From positions 217,545 to 281,544 of the forward strand of contig NW_017265147.1 in assembly GCF_001638985.1 (NCBI RefSeq): a DNA stretch of 64,000 nt, written 5' to 3'. A program made the translations under genes and the position numbers. Below are positions 44,945-57,466 of this stretch, one piece after another. Every line of letters starts with the position of its first letter. Position 1 is the first letter of the stretch. Origin of the DNA: Phycomyces blakesleeanus NRRL 1555(-). Its lineage: Eukaryota; Mucoromycota; Mucoromycetes; Mucorales; Phycomycetaceae. Under the pieces are notes generated by a model that was given only the letters and a program-made list of their open reading frames with translations, did no database searches and was not told where the DNA came from.

Positions 44945-47176
44945 ATGCTGCACCTTGTCAATCAGCGCTACGATTTTGTAACGCCAGACCGGTCCATGCC
45001 ATCCAGTCCCACTCTCTCTCCAGCTGTGGTCACACACACAACAGCCACCAGTCACTCTTCCCATCGTCATTCCTCTTCCAGCACCGCTTCCACAGACACA
45101 GACACAAGCCCAAACCCAAATCCAAACCTATCATCATCATCAGTCGATCTATCTGAACTCGCACGCCTCTTGCAGTCTGCAGCATCAACAACAGCCCCAA
45201 AACCAAAGACACCCGCAACCCTATCATCAAAATCAACAAGACCTCGCTCTCAACTATTCCAGTCCTCAAAACCACCATCTCCATCTTCCTCTTCTATATC
45301 CTTGTCATCCAACACATCCACAAAATCATCTCCTCCCTCTGCAACAGCCAATAAACCTAATAAACCATCAATCCATACCCCGCCTCCCACATCTTCCTCC
45401 TCCTCTTCTTTCTTCACACCAACACCAACATCTGTCTCTGTCTCTCGTCCTTCTCTAATCCACCGTCCAGCCAGCTGCACCCCATCCCAATTCATCTTCA
45501 AAAAACCAGAGTACAACAACCAATACCACCAAACACATTTCCATCGCCAACCATCCCAAGATCGCAAGGACAATAGCTTTATCGTCTGGTCAGATCTCAG
45601 GCGATTCTTTGCACCCGAAGAAGAAGACAAACCACAACAATCTCAATCACACCATAGATCAGACACCTTTGCCAATCAATTCAGGCAAGATATCGGAGGA
45701 AGATATGGAACATGGGGTAAGATAAAGACATATTGTATTTTAATATATCTATACTCACTTTCTTTTGTATATTTAATAGGTAGATATATTGGCAAGGGAG
45801 CAGGGGGGTCGGTCCGATTAATCAGACGCTCCGTAGACCAAAAGACTTTTGCAGTCAAGCAGTTTCGTAAACGACTGAGCCAAGAAAGCGAAAAGGACTA
45901 CATCAAAAAGGTCACTGCAGAGTTCTGCATCGGCTCTACTTTGCACCATCCAAACGTAATCGAAACCCTCGACATCATCCAGGAAGGTCCTAATTTCTTT
46001 GAGATTATGGAGTACGCTCCCAACGATCTGTTCAGTGTCGTGATGAGCGGAATGATGTCCCGCGAAGAGATTGCCTGTTGCTGGCGCCAATTGTTGGACG
46101 GTGTTGGCTATCTGCACAGCGTAGGAATCGCCCACCGCGACCTCAAGCTGGACAATCTGGTCCTCGACCATGTTGGGATCCTAAAGATCATCGACTTTGG
46201 CTGCTCGAGTGTGTTCAAGTACCCCTTTGAGGACCACATCACCATGTCCAAGGGAATCTTTGGCTCCGATCCTTACATTGCCCCAGAACAGTACACACAG
46301 CCACACTACGATCCGCGCCAGAGCGATATCTGGTCCTGTGGAATTGTGTTTGTGTGCATGACGATCCGCAGATTCCCATGGCGCTATCCGCGAATGTCGG
46401 ACCCGTCCTTCAAGGCATTTGCAACAAACCAGAACCAGCAGCAGTTTCGGCTCCTCAAACTCTTGCCTCGGGATTCGCGAGCCCTGTTGGCAGCCGTTCT
46501 CAATCTAGACCCAGCCAAGAGACCAACCATTGAGGCTATGCGAGACGACAGATGGACGCAGCAGATTGATGTCTGCACCCCAATCGAACCAGGATCTCGC
46601 CATGTCCACCACGTCCTAGTCGCTCCTCCGACCTCCTCCACAGCCACATACCACGACCATCTGGTTGTCGTCACCCAAGAACCCCCAGGAGTCATTGCAG
46701 AGAAAGAGAAGCGCAAAAGGTTGGCATCCAGTCGGCCTGCCTCCCCCAGTCCGCGCCCTACATCAGCACCACTACCGCCACAAATCCAAGCACAAATCCA
46801 AGCACAACTACAGCTACAAGAAGCAAACCAAACTACAGCACAAGTACAATCGCAACAAATAGCGCAACAAAAAGTAGAGGCAGAGGCAGAGGCAGCAAAA
46901 TCAAAATCAAAATCAAAATCAAAATCAAAATTAAACGTAGATGTAGAAGCAGTGGCAGTGGAAGTGGAAATGGCAGCGACAGCGACAGCGACAGCGACAG
47001 TGGCACAAACACAAACACAAACACAAACACATACACATACACATGCACATATACATACACAATCAAAAACCCAACAACAACTAGCATCACCATCACCATC
47101 ATTATCATCATTATTATCATCATTATCACCACCACCACCACCAGAAACATCATCACCAGCATCAAAATCAGCATAA
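44945..47176 (+). CDS. Hal4/Npr1-family Ser/Thr protein kinase
   Basis: Fungal kinases of this group regulate plasma-membrane transporters and ion or nutrient tolerance. Exons are 44945-45716 and 45780-47176, giving 722 residues. The first 250 are Ser/Pro/Thr-rich and disordered. The kinase domain (about 259-545) has GKGAGGSV, the Lys in [18 protein letters not shown], and SDPYIAPEQ followed by [10 protein letters not shown]. The 'GSDPYIAPE' and 'RRFPWRYP' blocks point to the Hal4/Sat4-like group. The C-tail is low complexity with KS, TQ, TH and AT repeats. The single 63-base intron is in frame without stops, and its translation is hydrophobic. Confidence 0.9.
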   Translation: MLHLVNQRYDFVTPDRSMPSSPTLSPAVVTHTTATSHSSHRHSSSSTASTDTDTSPNPNPNLSSSSVDLSELARLLQSAASTTAPKPKTPATLSSKSTRPRSQLFQSSKPPSPSSSSISLSSNTSTKSSPPSATANKPNKPSIHTPPPTSSSSSSFFTPTPTSVSVSRPSLIHRPASCTPSQFIFKKPEYNNQYHQTHFHRQPSQDRKDNSFIVWSDLRRFFAPEEEDKPQQSQSHHRSDTFANQFRQDIGGRYGTWGKIKTYCILIYLYSLSFVYLIGRYIGKGAGGSVRLIRRSVDQKTFAVKQFRKRLSQESEKDYIKKVTAEFCIGSTLHHPNVIETLDIIQEGPNFFEIMEYAPNDLFSVVMSGMMSREEIACCWRQLLDGVGYLHSVGIAHRDLKLDNLVLDHVGILKIIDFGCSSVFKYPFEDHITMSKGIFGSDPYIAPEQYTQPHYDPRQSDIWSCGIVFVCMTIRRFPWRYPRMSDPSFKAFATNQNQQQFRLLKLLPRDSRALLAAVLNLDPAKRPTIEAMRDDRWTQQIDVCTPIEPGSRHVHHVLVAPPTSSTATYHDHLVVVTQEPPGVIAEKEKRKRLASSRPASPSPRPTSAPLPPQIQAQIQAQLQLQEANQTTAQVQSQQIAQQKVEAEAEAAKSKSKSKSKSKLNVDVEAVAVEVEMAATATATATVAQTQTQTQTHTHTHAHIHTQSKTQQQLASPSPSLSSLLSSLSPPPPPETSSPASKSA

Positions 47177-48410
47177 TATAAATAAAATACAATACACAAT
47201 AAAATTATAAGATAAATACTATCCAATCCAATAAAAATAAAAAATATAATATAAATATAAATACATCTAGTATCACCCAACCACAAAAAATCGATATATA
47301 TATATATATAAAAAAAAACCGCAGCGGTAGTACCAAGCGGCATTAACATTTCAACATCCAACATTTCAACAAACAAACACACACACACATACATACAAAA
47401 TGCAATACCAGCAAAACGCTAAAGCAAGGCAACAAAGCAACAAAGCAACAAGGCAACAAGGCAACAAGGCAACAAGGTCCGTGCACAGGCGCATACATTT
47501 ATACATACAATACATACAATACATACATTAGATATATAAAATTTTATTGTTATTTTTATTACTATCATTTACAACACAAACATTAACAGCTCCAGAAAAA
47601 TGAAACGCACATATATAAAAGAAAATTTACGCTCAAACACGCGCGTGTATATATATATATTTACATACACACGCAAACTCGCATACACGAACATAAAGAG
47701 AGAAACTTGGATTTTATTTTATTTTCCTTCTTTTTTTGCTGTATATTTTCCCTATTGTAATATCTTATGCATATACAACACGGTACAGCACAACACAGCA
47801 CAGCACCATACCGCATGGCATAGCATAGCACATCAGATATATGTATATCTTTATAATTCATAGTAGCAAAATAATAATAAGAATAATTGTTTTGTGCTTA
47901 ATTTCAGGTGTGTATAATGTCAAGTGTGTATAAGATACACAAGAGAAAGAAAAGTATCAAGTAATAATGATCCTTATCATGTTTTATAAATCATCCACTT
48001 TATTCTACTTTTACTTTTACTTCTTTTTCTCTCTCTCTTAGTAGTGCCTCTTCTTTATTTTTTTATAGTACAATATATATATATATATATTATGTAGATT
48101 GTATATAAATAAATCAAAAAAATTAAAATATAGAAAAAACACACATTATAAGCTCAGCAACCAATTATATTCGTTTTTGGTTTATTGGGCAATAATTACT
48201 CTCAATCTTGCTTATCCAATCAGATCAAATCAATATATAAATAGAACGAGAAACATATTATACTATTACTATGTTTATCATATACACACACACAAATTAC
48301 CTTAATATCTACCCCTTTCTTTTATTTTGTACTCCTGTCAACCCGCCCTTTCCTTTCCTTTCTTCTCTCTCTTTCTTAAGCTTTAAATTTAATAATAAAA
48401 TATCATCAAT
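47177..48410. promoter_or_regulatory. Intergenic region, kinase to tropomyosin
   Basis: AT-rich spacer with CA-rich and (AACAAGGC)-like short repeats near 47420-47475, (AT) runs and a C/T-rich tract at 48330-48375 upstream of the tropomyosin ATG. No gene is seen. Confidence 0.4.
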
Positions 48411-48485
48411 ATGGAAAAATTTAGAGAAGTAAGACAATTTGTATATCTATCTAATACCTCAAAACAAACATATAAACTAAATTCA

Positions 48486-48525
<40 letters not shown>

Positions 48526-48967
48526 ATAAATAAAGAAACTTTCTAGCCTTCGCACCGAGGCTGACAATGCCACTGCCAGAGGTGATGAACTCGAAAACAG
48601 AGTCAAGTCTCTCGAGAACGAAGGCATTTCCAAGGATCACGAGATCAAGTCTTTGGAAATTCGCGTCAAAAACCTTGAAAATGAACTCGAGGTTGCCACC
48701 GCGAATCTCGCAAAAGTAACCACCAGGTAAGTAAAACCATATAATTTCAAGAATTGACATGTAAATATATATTAATCTCTCTACTATTATTCTTATCAAT
48801 ATAGCTATAATGATTCCAAGGCCTATGAAGAGAATGCCGAACGCAAGGTCACTGCTCTGGAACTCGAGAGCCAGGATAAGGAAGAAAAGTATGAGAGCTT
48901 GTTAGAAAAGTACAACGCCTCCAAGGCAGAGTTGGACGAACTTGCTCGTCAGTTTGATGAGTTGTGA
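48411..48967 (+). CDS. Tropomyosin, short fungal form
   Basis: Tropomyosin is a coiled-coil dimer that polymerises along actin cables. Exons 48411-48428, 48536-48726 and 48805-48967 give 123 residues. The start MEKFREKLSSLR and the end ELARQFDEL resemble yeast and fission-yeast tropomyosins, with heptad-spaced Leu/Val/Ala throughout. Yeast forms have 161 or 199 residues, so this one is shorter, about three 40-residue actin-binding periods. Either it is a genuine short isoform or an exon was missed. Intron 1 contains a T30 run (48489-48518) directly followed by A-rich sequence. Confidence 0.88.
48489..48518 (+). repeat. T30 homopolymer in tropomyosin intron
   Basis: Thirty consecutive T followed by an A run, close to the 3' splice site. 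Length is likely unstable and error-prone. Confidence 0.9.
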
Positions 48968-49397
48968 TAGTCTTTATATCATTTTTACTAGTATCAACCA
49001 TCACTATACCTACCATGTATAAGTATATGTGACAACAATAACAATAAATATCACCAAAAACATATAACATATTTCCCAACTAAACCAAAAGATAAAACCG
49101 ACAAATGGGAAAATGTAAAGAAGAAGAGGGGGGGTGGGATAATCAAATACCCTATCCAATTATCAAACCATTCCTCTACACATAGTAGATATACTAACTA
49201 ACTATCTGACCAAAGAGAACACGCAAATAAGAACATCAAATTCTAAAATAAAATAAAATAATAACGATAGAAAGGTATAGATGCATATACATCATATAAT
49301 TATATATAGAACAAGGAAGAACAATAAAGGAAGAAAACAGAAAACAGAATCATGCTTGTGTTTATTTGATTTGATTTGATTTTTTTTTTTTTGGTTT
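48968..49397. other. Convergent intergenic region
   Basis: This spacer lies between the tropomyosin and RXT3 stops. It contains a G-rich patch (49130-49140) and a 'tttga' repeat near 49365-49380. AATAAA-type sites on both strands may serve polyadenylation. Confidence 0.4.
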
Positions 49398-52300
49398 TCA
49401 TGATGTTTTTACAGCAGTAGAATCAATATTGTTGTTGGGTTTATGAGACTTCTTTATCCGCTTCTTGGGTCTAGATTCAGAACCATATTTGGCTGATTCC
49501 TCTTCTTCTGTCTCTGCATCTGTCTCTGCTTCTGTATCTGCCTCTGCCTCTGCCTCTGCCACTGCTTTTTCTTGTTTTCGATTTAGTTTTTGAGTATTGG
49601 TTGTATCAGTTCCAGGAGTAGAAGTAATAGTATTAGTGGTAGTTGAAACAGTAGTTGTAGTAGTTGCAGGACCAGATACAGATACAGAAACAGGAACAGG
49701 AACAGGAACAGGAGCAGGTGCAGCAGTAGTAGTAATGGTAGTGGTGGTAGTGGTGGTGCTGGCCGCCCTACATTTACCAAGTAATGGTGGTACTTTGTCC
49801 AATCCAAGAGCCCGTTTTCGGTACGGCTCGTATGCAAACAGACCTGCCTTCAGAGACCGGCGTCCGCCAAGCCTTGCCTCGCCGCGTTTGATCTTCTCGA
49901 CCTTTGTGACATAGAGACTCATGCCGTCGTGATTGGCTCCCCAGCTACGCGACTTTATCCGGTGGCGAATCGAACTTGCATAGGACCGCAGTTTCGGAAG
50001 CACCTTCAAGGTCACCTTGAGGTCATGGTCGACACACATTGACGGGTCGGCTGCCATATCCCGCCGTCTGATCCAAAGCTCTCTTCTCTTGATTGCCTGT
50101 ATGGCCTCTGTGTGTTTGCCCGCCACAGCCAGCGCAAAAGGATTGTCGTCGGGCATGAAATCGTCTTCTTCATCCTCTTCCTCTTCTTCCTCTTCCTCTT
50201 CATCCACATCCACATCCACATCCACATCAACATCCACATCAACATCCGAGTTCCCGCCTAATTTCTTTCCTTGTGCCGCACCTGCGCTTGCATTGGCGGC
50301 TTCCGGCCGACCAAAACGAGGTCTGTATTTACCAGAGTGAATCGCAATCGCCACAATATCCGAATCATCGGTATAGATATCGGTTCCCCAAACTGCACGT
50401 TTGCGTACCTTTGGATTCGAGTAGCTGAGATAATGGGCAGGCACGCGTACCTGGAGTACACCATTAACCCACTTTTCAAGATTGGGAAGTAACAATGTAG
50501 GAGAGTACAAGTAGAATCCTAAAATTATTATGTATATTTTTTGTATAGATGTAAATAAACAAATAAATATATATATAAAAAATAAAGACAGCAATAATGA
50601 TAATACCAATAACCATTACAAACTAATTTTTTTTTTTTTTTTTAAAAAAAATCTAATTAATTTACCTAGGGACTTTTCTTCAACTCCTTCTATTGCTCGC
50701 CATACTTGATCATTCTTTATAATCAATTCTGGCTTCTTTTCGACCGGTGATTGATGGTGCGGCAGTTGTTTTACTAGAGTTAATCCCTTTGTGTGCAAGG
50801 GCGAGCTTAATAAAGATGGTGATAAGGACGATACCAAAGATGATGACGATGATGATGACGATGACGATGTTGTTGATGATAATAATACAGCAGAAGTAGT
50901 AGCAGAGATGGCAGTGGAAGTAATGTTAGAGGAAGCAGATGATGATGGTGAAGATGAAGCAGCACTATGAGCATTAGAAGCAGAAGTTTTGTTAAGTGCG
51001 GCTGTAGTTGCGGATATCGCTGCGGGGGTCGTTACGGGCACGGTTGCGGTATTACCGGCACTAATGACAGAATCAGATTCTTCAGACTGTACTTGTGATT
51101 TTGGTTTTGATTGTGGTTGTGTCGATTGTGTTGATTGGGGTGATTGTGGCGCTTGTGCAAGTGTGTTGCTTGTGGAAGGCGGCCGGCTCAAAAGAAACGC
51201 CTGATCAAGCATGTTTGTAAACGCTTGCCCAGACGCATTGGTTGTGCTTGTCGGGTGTACGCCGGTACTCTTACGCCGTCCGTCTTGGGTACGCTGTACC
51301 GCAGCCGCAAACTTTGAACTAGCAGACAGAATATTGCTGAGATTGGCTGCCAGATTTCCAAACGCCGTAGAAGACGTGTTGGAGCGTGCAACGGCTGCCA
51401 GTGCATTTCCAAGTATCTCTGTGGGTGACACTCTTTCCTCTCGTCTAGGCTCAGTATCGCTTCCAAGACTGTGGCTGTTGTGTTGAGGATGACTGTGCTG
51501 GTTGTGGTTCTGATGTTGATGCTGTGGATGGGGATGGCTAAGTTGTTGCTGTTGTTGGTGTGTATGATGATGATGCTGTTGTTGTTGTTGTTGGTGGTGG
51601 TGAGTTTGATGATGATGCTGGTGTTGGTGTTGTTGTCGTTGGTGTTGTTGTTGTTGCTGGTGGTGACGTTGCTGCTGGTGCTGGTGTTGAGAATGTTGTT
51701 GGTACTGATGCTGGTGTTGATGTTGATGTTGATGCTGTTGCTGCTGTTGCTGCTGTTGCTGCTGTTGCTGCTGTTGCTGTTGTGAACGGATGGGATCAGA
51801 ACCATTTGGAACACTAGTTGGAATGTTCGAGGTCAAGGTTGTTGTTGTTGTGGTGGTGGTGGTATTAACAGTATTTGAACCAGAACTGGCGACAGGAATA
51901 GAAATAACATTATTATTATTATTATTATTGTTATGGTTATTAATATTATTGTGAGTATTATTATTGTTACTATTATTAGTGGATAAACTGTCCCGCGTGT
52001 CTTTGGTAATTGTTGAGGTGGAGATATTTGTATTAAAAATGGAACGACTTGTGGGAATGGTTGAAGGGATGGCAGCTTTACTAGTAGTAACAGAAGCAAT
52101 AGCAGGAGAAGTAGTAGAAGTAGTAGCTTTTTTGTTTGCAGTAGTAGCGTTCTGTGTGGCTGTGGCTGTGGCTGTGGCTGTGGCTGTGGCTGTGGCTGTG
52201 GCTGTGATTGTGGCGGGTGTAAGGATCGGTACAGAAGAAGGAGAGTCGGTTGTAGCGGTAGTGGCAGTTGCAGCAGAAACATCGGCAGCATTAGTTTCTG

Positions 52301-53091
52301 CAGTCGAAACAGATGTCAATGCTAATACTAGTTGTTCATTTGTAAGTGATCCAGATGCAGACACAGTGGGTGAAGAAGGATCTGGGTCTGTTTCTGTGTC
52401 GGTTTCAGTGTCAGTGACTGTTTTGGAGTCAGTTAGCTGACTCGAACGGTGTTTAATGAGTATTTCTTTTTCTTGGATGAATGAGTGAGACAGAGACAGA
52501 GGCGGAGGTAAGGTTTGTCCTCTTTCAGCAGGAGTGACTTGGTCTTGAGCAGGAAGAGTAGTTGGGTCATTGTCGTGGTTAATGTGGTCATTATCGTTAT
52601 CATGGGCATTGTCGTTATTGTCGTCTTTAGAGCGTTCTCGTTCCTGACTAAGGATTGTGGATACTGACATGCGTACACCAGGCATCTTGTGTGGCGTACA
52701 GGAATCTTCTTTATTAATGTTTAATAAAATATTTTATATACATATATAGAAAAATAAAGAGAGAGAGAGCAAGAATGGTTTATACATATACATTTTTATA
52801 CTTGTTTTATTCTACATTCTTTTTATTTTATTTTTTTTAAGAAAAAGAGAGAATTATATAATATAAAACAGTATAATATAAAACTCATGCTACTTATTTC
52901 TTACCACTTTTACTATTAAAGCTACGTTCTGCTACAAGTCCTGACTTGGCGGATGTGTCTGTTGAGAGAGTGGTCGTTATGGCCTGTGAAAGAGCAGAAG
53001 CATCTCTGGTGACGGTTGTTTCATCAGGGCCATGATTAAGCATTTTTGAGTTATCTTGTGCTAATATTGAATCAACCCCGGGTGTGTTCAT
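49398..53091 (-). CDS. RXT3: RXT3-like Rpd3L histone deacetylase complex subunit
   Basis: Rxt3 is a subunit of the large Rpd3 histone deacetylase complex, acting in the nucleus. Exons 52905-53091, 50666-52705 and 49398-50518 (minus strand) give about 1,115 residues. The C-terminal exon has the Rxt3 domain ('VWGTDIYTDDSDIVAIAIHSG', then RRRDMAADPS and VTKVEKIKRG), split by a (VD)n-(E)n acidic insert. Upstream is a long Ser/Thr/Asn-rich region with a Gln/His tract of about 100 residues and an (AT)n repeat. The first exon is inferred: it splices in frame and adds 68 residues before the Met at 52685. Without it the protein has 1,046 residues. A basic nuclear signal is at the C-terminus (RPKKRIKKS). 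Confidence 0.82.
51720..51783 (-). repeat. CAG-type repeat encoding polyglutamine
   Basis: On the minus strand, CAG and CAA codons code for a run of 15 Gln inside RXT3, followed by His/Gln alternation. Repeat length probably varies between strains. Confidence 0.85.
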
Positions 53092-53865
53092 TAGAATTTA
53101 TCGAGCGCAATCAAAAATTGTAACAATAGTAGTATTGGTAATGAGAGTGGCAATTGCAGTAGGAATGGCAGTGGTAATAGTAGTGGTGGTAATAATAAGA
53201 ATAGCAATAACAAAAAATGATATGATATGATATGATATGATAGAGTAGAATATAGTATATTATAGTATATTATAGTATATTATAATATAAATAAATAGAT
53301 ATAACAAAAAAAAAGGTTCAAGAACACATAACACAACTTCTGTACTCGAGGGAAGGGGGTAGCGAGGGGTGTGTATGTATGTGTGCAAAAGTCCAAAACT
53401 GTATGTGACGGTCGTTTTAGCGGATGTCTAACGCATTGTGCGTCACGCTCCGTGACCTGTTTAGAACGATTTCCATTTCTGGATTTTTTTTTTCAAGGCG
53501 TCATCCCACAAGTATTGCTTGCTGTGTGTAGTGTGTAGTGTGCAGTGTGTAGTATGTAGTATGTAATATATTGCTTTTAGTATAATTTTATACAAGAAAG
53601 TGTGTGGTAATTAATTTAGAACTTTTTCATTTCAATTTAATTCGTTTCAATTTTATTTCAGTTACAATTTTAAAGTACTTTTTTTAAATATACGCACACA
53701 CGTATATAGTAGATTTGTTGAGAGAGAGAGAGAGTAATATTTCGAAACCGTGTAATGCGTTGGTAACCGTTGCATTATTGCCCTTGATGTCGATATAAAT
53801 ATATGTATATATCTTATTTAATGTAATCCTTTTTTAAGAAAAATAATAGTAATAGTAATAATCTT
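53092..53865. promoter_or_regulatory. Intergenic region between RXT3 and SRP14
   Basis: It holds the RXT3 upstream region, with (TATGA)n near 53221-53241, (TATAGTAT) repeats near 53255-53290 and GT-rich repeats near 53520-53570. No gene is seen. Confidence 0.4.
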
Positions 53866-54710
53866 TTATGCACTAGTTTTGGCCTTTTTGGCCTTTTTTA
53901 CGCGTTCCTTCTTCTTTAATGTGTCCATATAAGCACGGATCACAGTGCTGTAAGCTGACTGAAATCGATCAAATTCATCCACAGAAACCTAAGAATAAAC
54001 ATACATACACAAAGCAACATCATTTAGTATTATCCTCTTAATCACCTCACACACACACACACGTATGTACAATTCCTTTAAGTATATCCTGATGGTGTTT
54101 GTCTGTCTGTCTATTGTTAGGATTTTCTCTCTCTCTTTCTCTATACGAGCGTGTATGTGTAGAATGATAGTAGTAACAATAATGGTAACAGCAAAATCCT
54201 TACTGTAGTACTGATCTTCTTTGTCTTGTAAGTGGCTCTGACCAAACAGGGGTAACGCAAGGTTGATGCATCATCGGTTTTTTTCATGGCATCCTGACCT
54301 CCTTTAGGCAACTGCTTCTTTACCTTGAGAGTAATTGCAAGACGTTCAGGTGTCACTAAGAAACACGATTGATGAGATTTCTTGTTTGATGTTTTTCTTT
54401 TTTGTGGCTGTTGTTTTTGTTCAATTCGCAAGACGTCTTGATTTAATATAAATTCTTATTTACTTCGCTTCATCGTTACTGCGACAGTGCCTGATTCCTT
54501 TGACAGTTCATAGAACTTGCCTAGCTCTACAGTAAACTTTAATATTTAAATAAATATATTCATATAAAGAAAGAAGAGAAAGAATATATGTATATAACAA
54601 AAAGGATGATGATTTGAATGAGATATTAGCTTTGATTATCATCTCAAAATGTTCTTTTTTCTTTTCATCAGAATGAGATCTCTTACTGCAATAGGGTCCA
54701 AATCTCTCAT
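53866..54710 (-). CDS. SRP14: Signal recognition particle subunit SRP14
   Basis: SRP14 belongs to the Alu domain of SRP and slows translation during ER targeting. Four exons (54687-54710, 54464-54536, 54204-54355, 53866-53988, minus strand) give 123 residues. After a short start the chain reads 'FTVELGKFYELSKESGTV', a basic beta-strand, then LRYPCLVRATYKTKKISTTVS, where 'LVRAT' and the KKIST strand match the family, and the helix 'FDRFQSAYSTVIRAYMDTLKK'. It ends in a Lys/Ala-rich tail as in other SRP14 proteins. The small exons 1 and 2 were joined by frame and are slightly less certain. Confidence 0.88.
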
Positions 54711-55720
54711 GATTTTATTATTCTTTTTATATATGTATTATATATATACAAAATATTGAACAAAGATGATAATTAAAATAGAGTAATATATATATATATA
54801 TGTATGTGAGTATATAAATTATATGATATTATAAAATACTGTTTTTATATACAGTGAATAAAATTATATAGACAGACGCAGAGATTAAATGAACTTTACT
54901 TAATTTTCTTTGCCCTTGTTTTTTTTAGGAAACTGAAAGGTAATTGCGGAGCCTGAGGGATATAAATACAGTATTGAGTAAAAGGTCATAAAGCTGGAGC
55001 GTAGAATTGTATGGTCTCTAAGGGCAATATGTGTGCTTGTAGCATTTATTTTGGAACATTGAAACAAATAAGAACATAAACAGTCGATAAAGGTAAAGGT
55101 AAAGAAGAATAAAATAAAATAAAAGTTGACTATAAGACCATCATTATTATTAAAAAATGGGATCCATTATTTGACTCCATATATTTTTCACTCGACAATG
55201 GGCTCTCTAATACATAAAAATACAGTATGTGTGTGAAAATTCTGGGAAGGTATGTGTTACTGCTTTGAGACTGTGAATGAGTGACTGCGATGGTTATCCA
55301 TTGATGGCGGTTTTTTTTTCTTGGTTTTATTATCTTATCTAAAGCTCAAAGATGTTTGAGTGATCAAAAGATGGTCAAAGTGATAAAGAAATAGATAAGG
55401 ATAATTTTGAGCTGGACCTAGAGATGGAGCTGGAAATAGAATTGGCATTAGAGTGAAAAGGAAAATTAACTAAAAAAAAATATGTATACATTTTACATTT
55501 AAAAATAAGAAAGGAAAACAATAAAGATATTAAAAGTCGCACTATATTTTATCCATCTTTGATCTCTATATATTTTATTTGGCCGCTTAAAACAAGACCA
55601 TAAACCCTGCAAAGCCCAAAAAAAAAAAAAAAAAAAATACAAAAAAAAACCAGCTTCTCCCCCGCTCTCTGTTTTCTCTCTTTCTCTCTGAGTGTGTAGT
55701 GTGTAGTGTGTGGTCTTCAC

Positions 55721-55755
<35 letters not shown>

Positions 55756-55816
55756 CTTTATTTCATTCTATTTCATTTCATTCTATCTCGGTTTTGGTTC
55801 TTCAATTTACCTGACA
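54711..55816. promoter_or_regulatory. Divergent promoter region, SRP14 and carrier
   Basis: A 1.1 kb spacer between divergent genes. It has A/T homopolymers (about 55617-55637), (AT) runs near 55728-55752 and CT-rich tracts at 55665-55690. No ORF is supported. Confidence 0.4.
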
Positions 55817-57466
55817 ATGTCGCATTCCGAACACACACCAATGATTCCAGAGCCCATTCCGGTCGAGAAAACAAGCTGGAGACACCAAGTAGACGATCTA
55901 TTATTTGGTTCGGTAAAGAAAAAACAAACAATAAAAACTCTATCAATTTTTGTTTTTTTTTTGTATTAGAGATGCACAAACTTACTTGGACTGTGTATTT
56001 GTGTACATATATATATTTATTAGGTGGCAGGAATGGTTGGAAAGTTTGTAGAGTATCCTTTTGATACTGTCAAGGTCAGACTACAGACACAACCATTAGA
56101 CCGACCGCTTTTCTCTGGTCCACTCGAATGTATGACTGCCACATTGAAGCAGGAAGGTATCAGAGGACTCTACAAGGTAAAAAAAAATTAGAAAAAGTAT
56201 ATATTACACAGCACAGTGTATACATATACATGCTTAAGCTTAGAAATAGAAAAAAAGTCTATTATAAATTTTGATTCCAATTAAAAAAAAGCAAGAGAGA
56301 AAGAAGGATAATGAATTTCTGGATAAAGAGTGAATGAATGAATATTATGCATTATGTATTATGTATTATGGATATGATATGCTATTCAATTCAATTCAAA
56401 GGAAATTAGTGAATTGATGAAATGAATTGATATTTCTTAATACCAATCTTCATTTATTATTATTTTCTTAATCGAATTTCTTCTTCTTTATGGTGAATAT
56501 ATAATTATTATTATTATTATTATTATAAAATTGCATATTTTCTGTTTCTTTTCTATGGTGTATGTGTACAAATATAAAAATATATATATCAAAATATAAA
56601 TATAAATATAAATATAAAAATTATCTATTTTATCAGGGAATGTCATCACCGCTAGTTGGAGCAATGTTGGAAAATGCGACTCTGTTTGTAGGATATCGAC
56701 AGATCCAAAATATGATTCGAAAGTACAGTGGTACCGAGCCAGGAGCTGATTTGAGTCTATCTCAACTTGTTCTAGCAGGCACAGCATCGGGCGCCCTAGC
56801 CTCAATTATACTCACACCCGTAGAACTCGTCAAGTGCAAGTTGCAGGTTCAACTGATCCAAGACACCACGGCTACCCAAACAAAGAAATACACTGGCCCC
56901 TTTGATGTCATGCGCCACATCTTGCGCCAACACGGTCTCAATGGATTCTACCGAGGATATCTGGCCACCCTGATCCGTGAAGCAGGCGGTGGAGCATTCT
57001 GGTTTGGTGCCTACGAATACACTTGCTCACTCTTCATCGAGCGCCGACAGAGACTCTCGGCCACAAAGATCACAAAGGAAAACCTCTCAGCACCTGAACT
57101 AATGCTTGGCGGTGCATTGGGTGGTATAGCCTACAATCTGTCCTTCTTCCCAGTGGATGTCATAAAGTCCAAGATGCAGACCGACGAAGAGCTGCTTGGC
57201 AGAGCGTTCAAGCAGCGTACATTTGTACAGACCGGCCAGGATATCTATAAAGGTGCCGGAGTACGAGGTTTCTATCGAGGATGTGGTATTACCTTGTTGC
57301 GTAGTGCACCATCCAATGCCATCATCTTTATGACATATGTAAGTACAGGCATTCCTTTTATTGATTTTAGTCTTTACTGCTCTACATACATACACACATT
57401 TAATTATTTTTTTTGTTCCTGTTTGCTATCTAGGAACTCTTGTCACGTCATTTTGGAGCCGCTTAG
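55817..57466 (+). CDS. Mitochondrial carrier, ornithine/basic amino acid type
   Basis: Carriers of this family exchange solutes across the inner mitochondrial membrane. Exons 55817-55912, 56024-56176, 56637-57338 and 57434-57466 give 327 residues. Three repeats each carry a Px[DE]xx[KR] signature: YPFDTVKVRLQ, TPVELVKCKLQ and FPVDVIKSKMQ. Matrix-side matches to 'FYRGYLATLIREAGGGAFWF' and the first-repeat 'FDTVKVRLQTQP' resemble Ort1/Arg-13 ornithine carriers, which serve arginine metabolism. The substrate is inferred from similarity, not proven. The last exon codes for only ten residues. Confidence 0.9.

Noticed and set aside
46384..47394. 336-codon minus-strand ORF
   Set aside because: It is antisense to the kinase gene. 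Its Asp/Cys/Val repeats mirror the kinase tail repeats, and a real kinase lies on the other strand.
51471..52440. Plus-strand ORFs of 85-158 codons
   Set aside because: Antisense shadows of RXT3 low-complexity codons (runs of Leu, Val and Asp).
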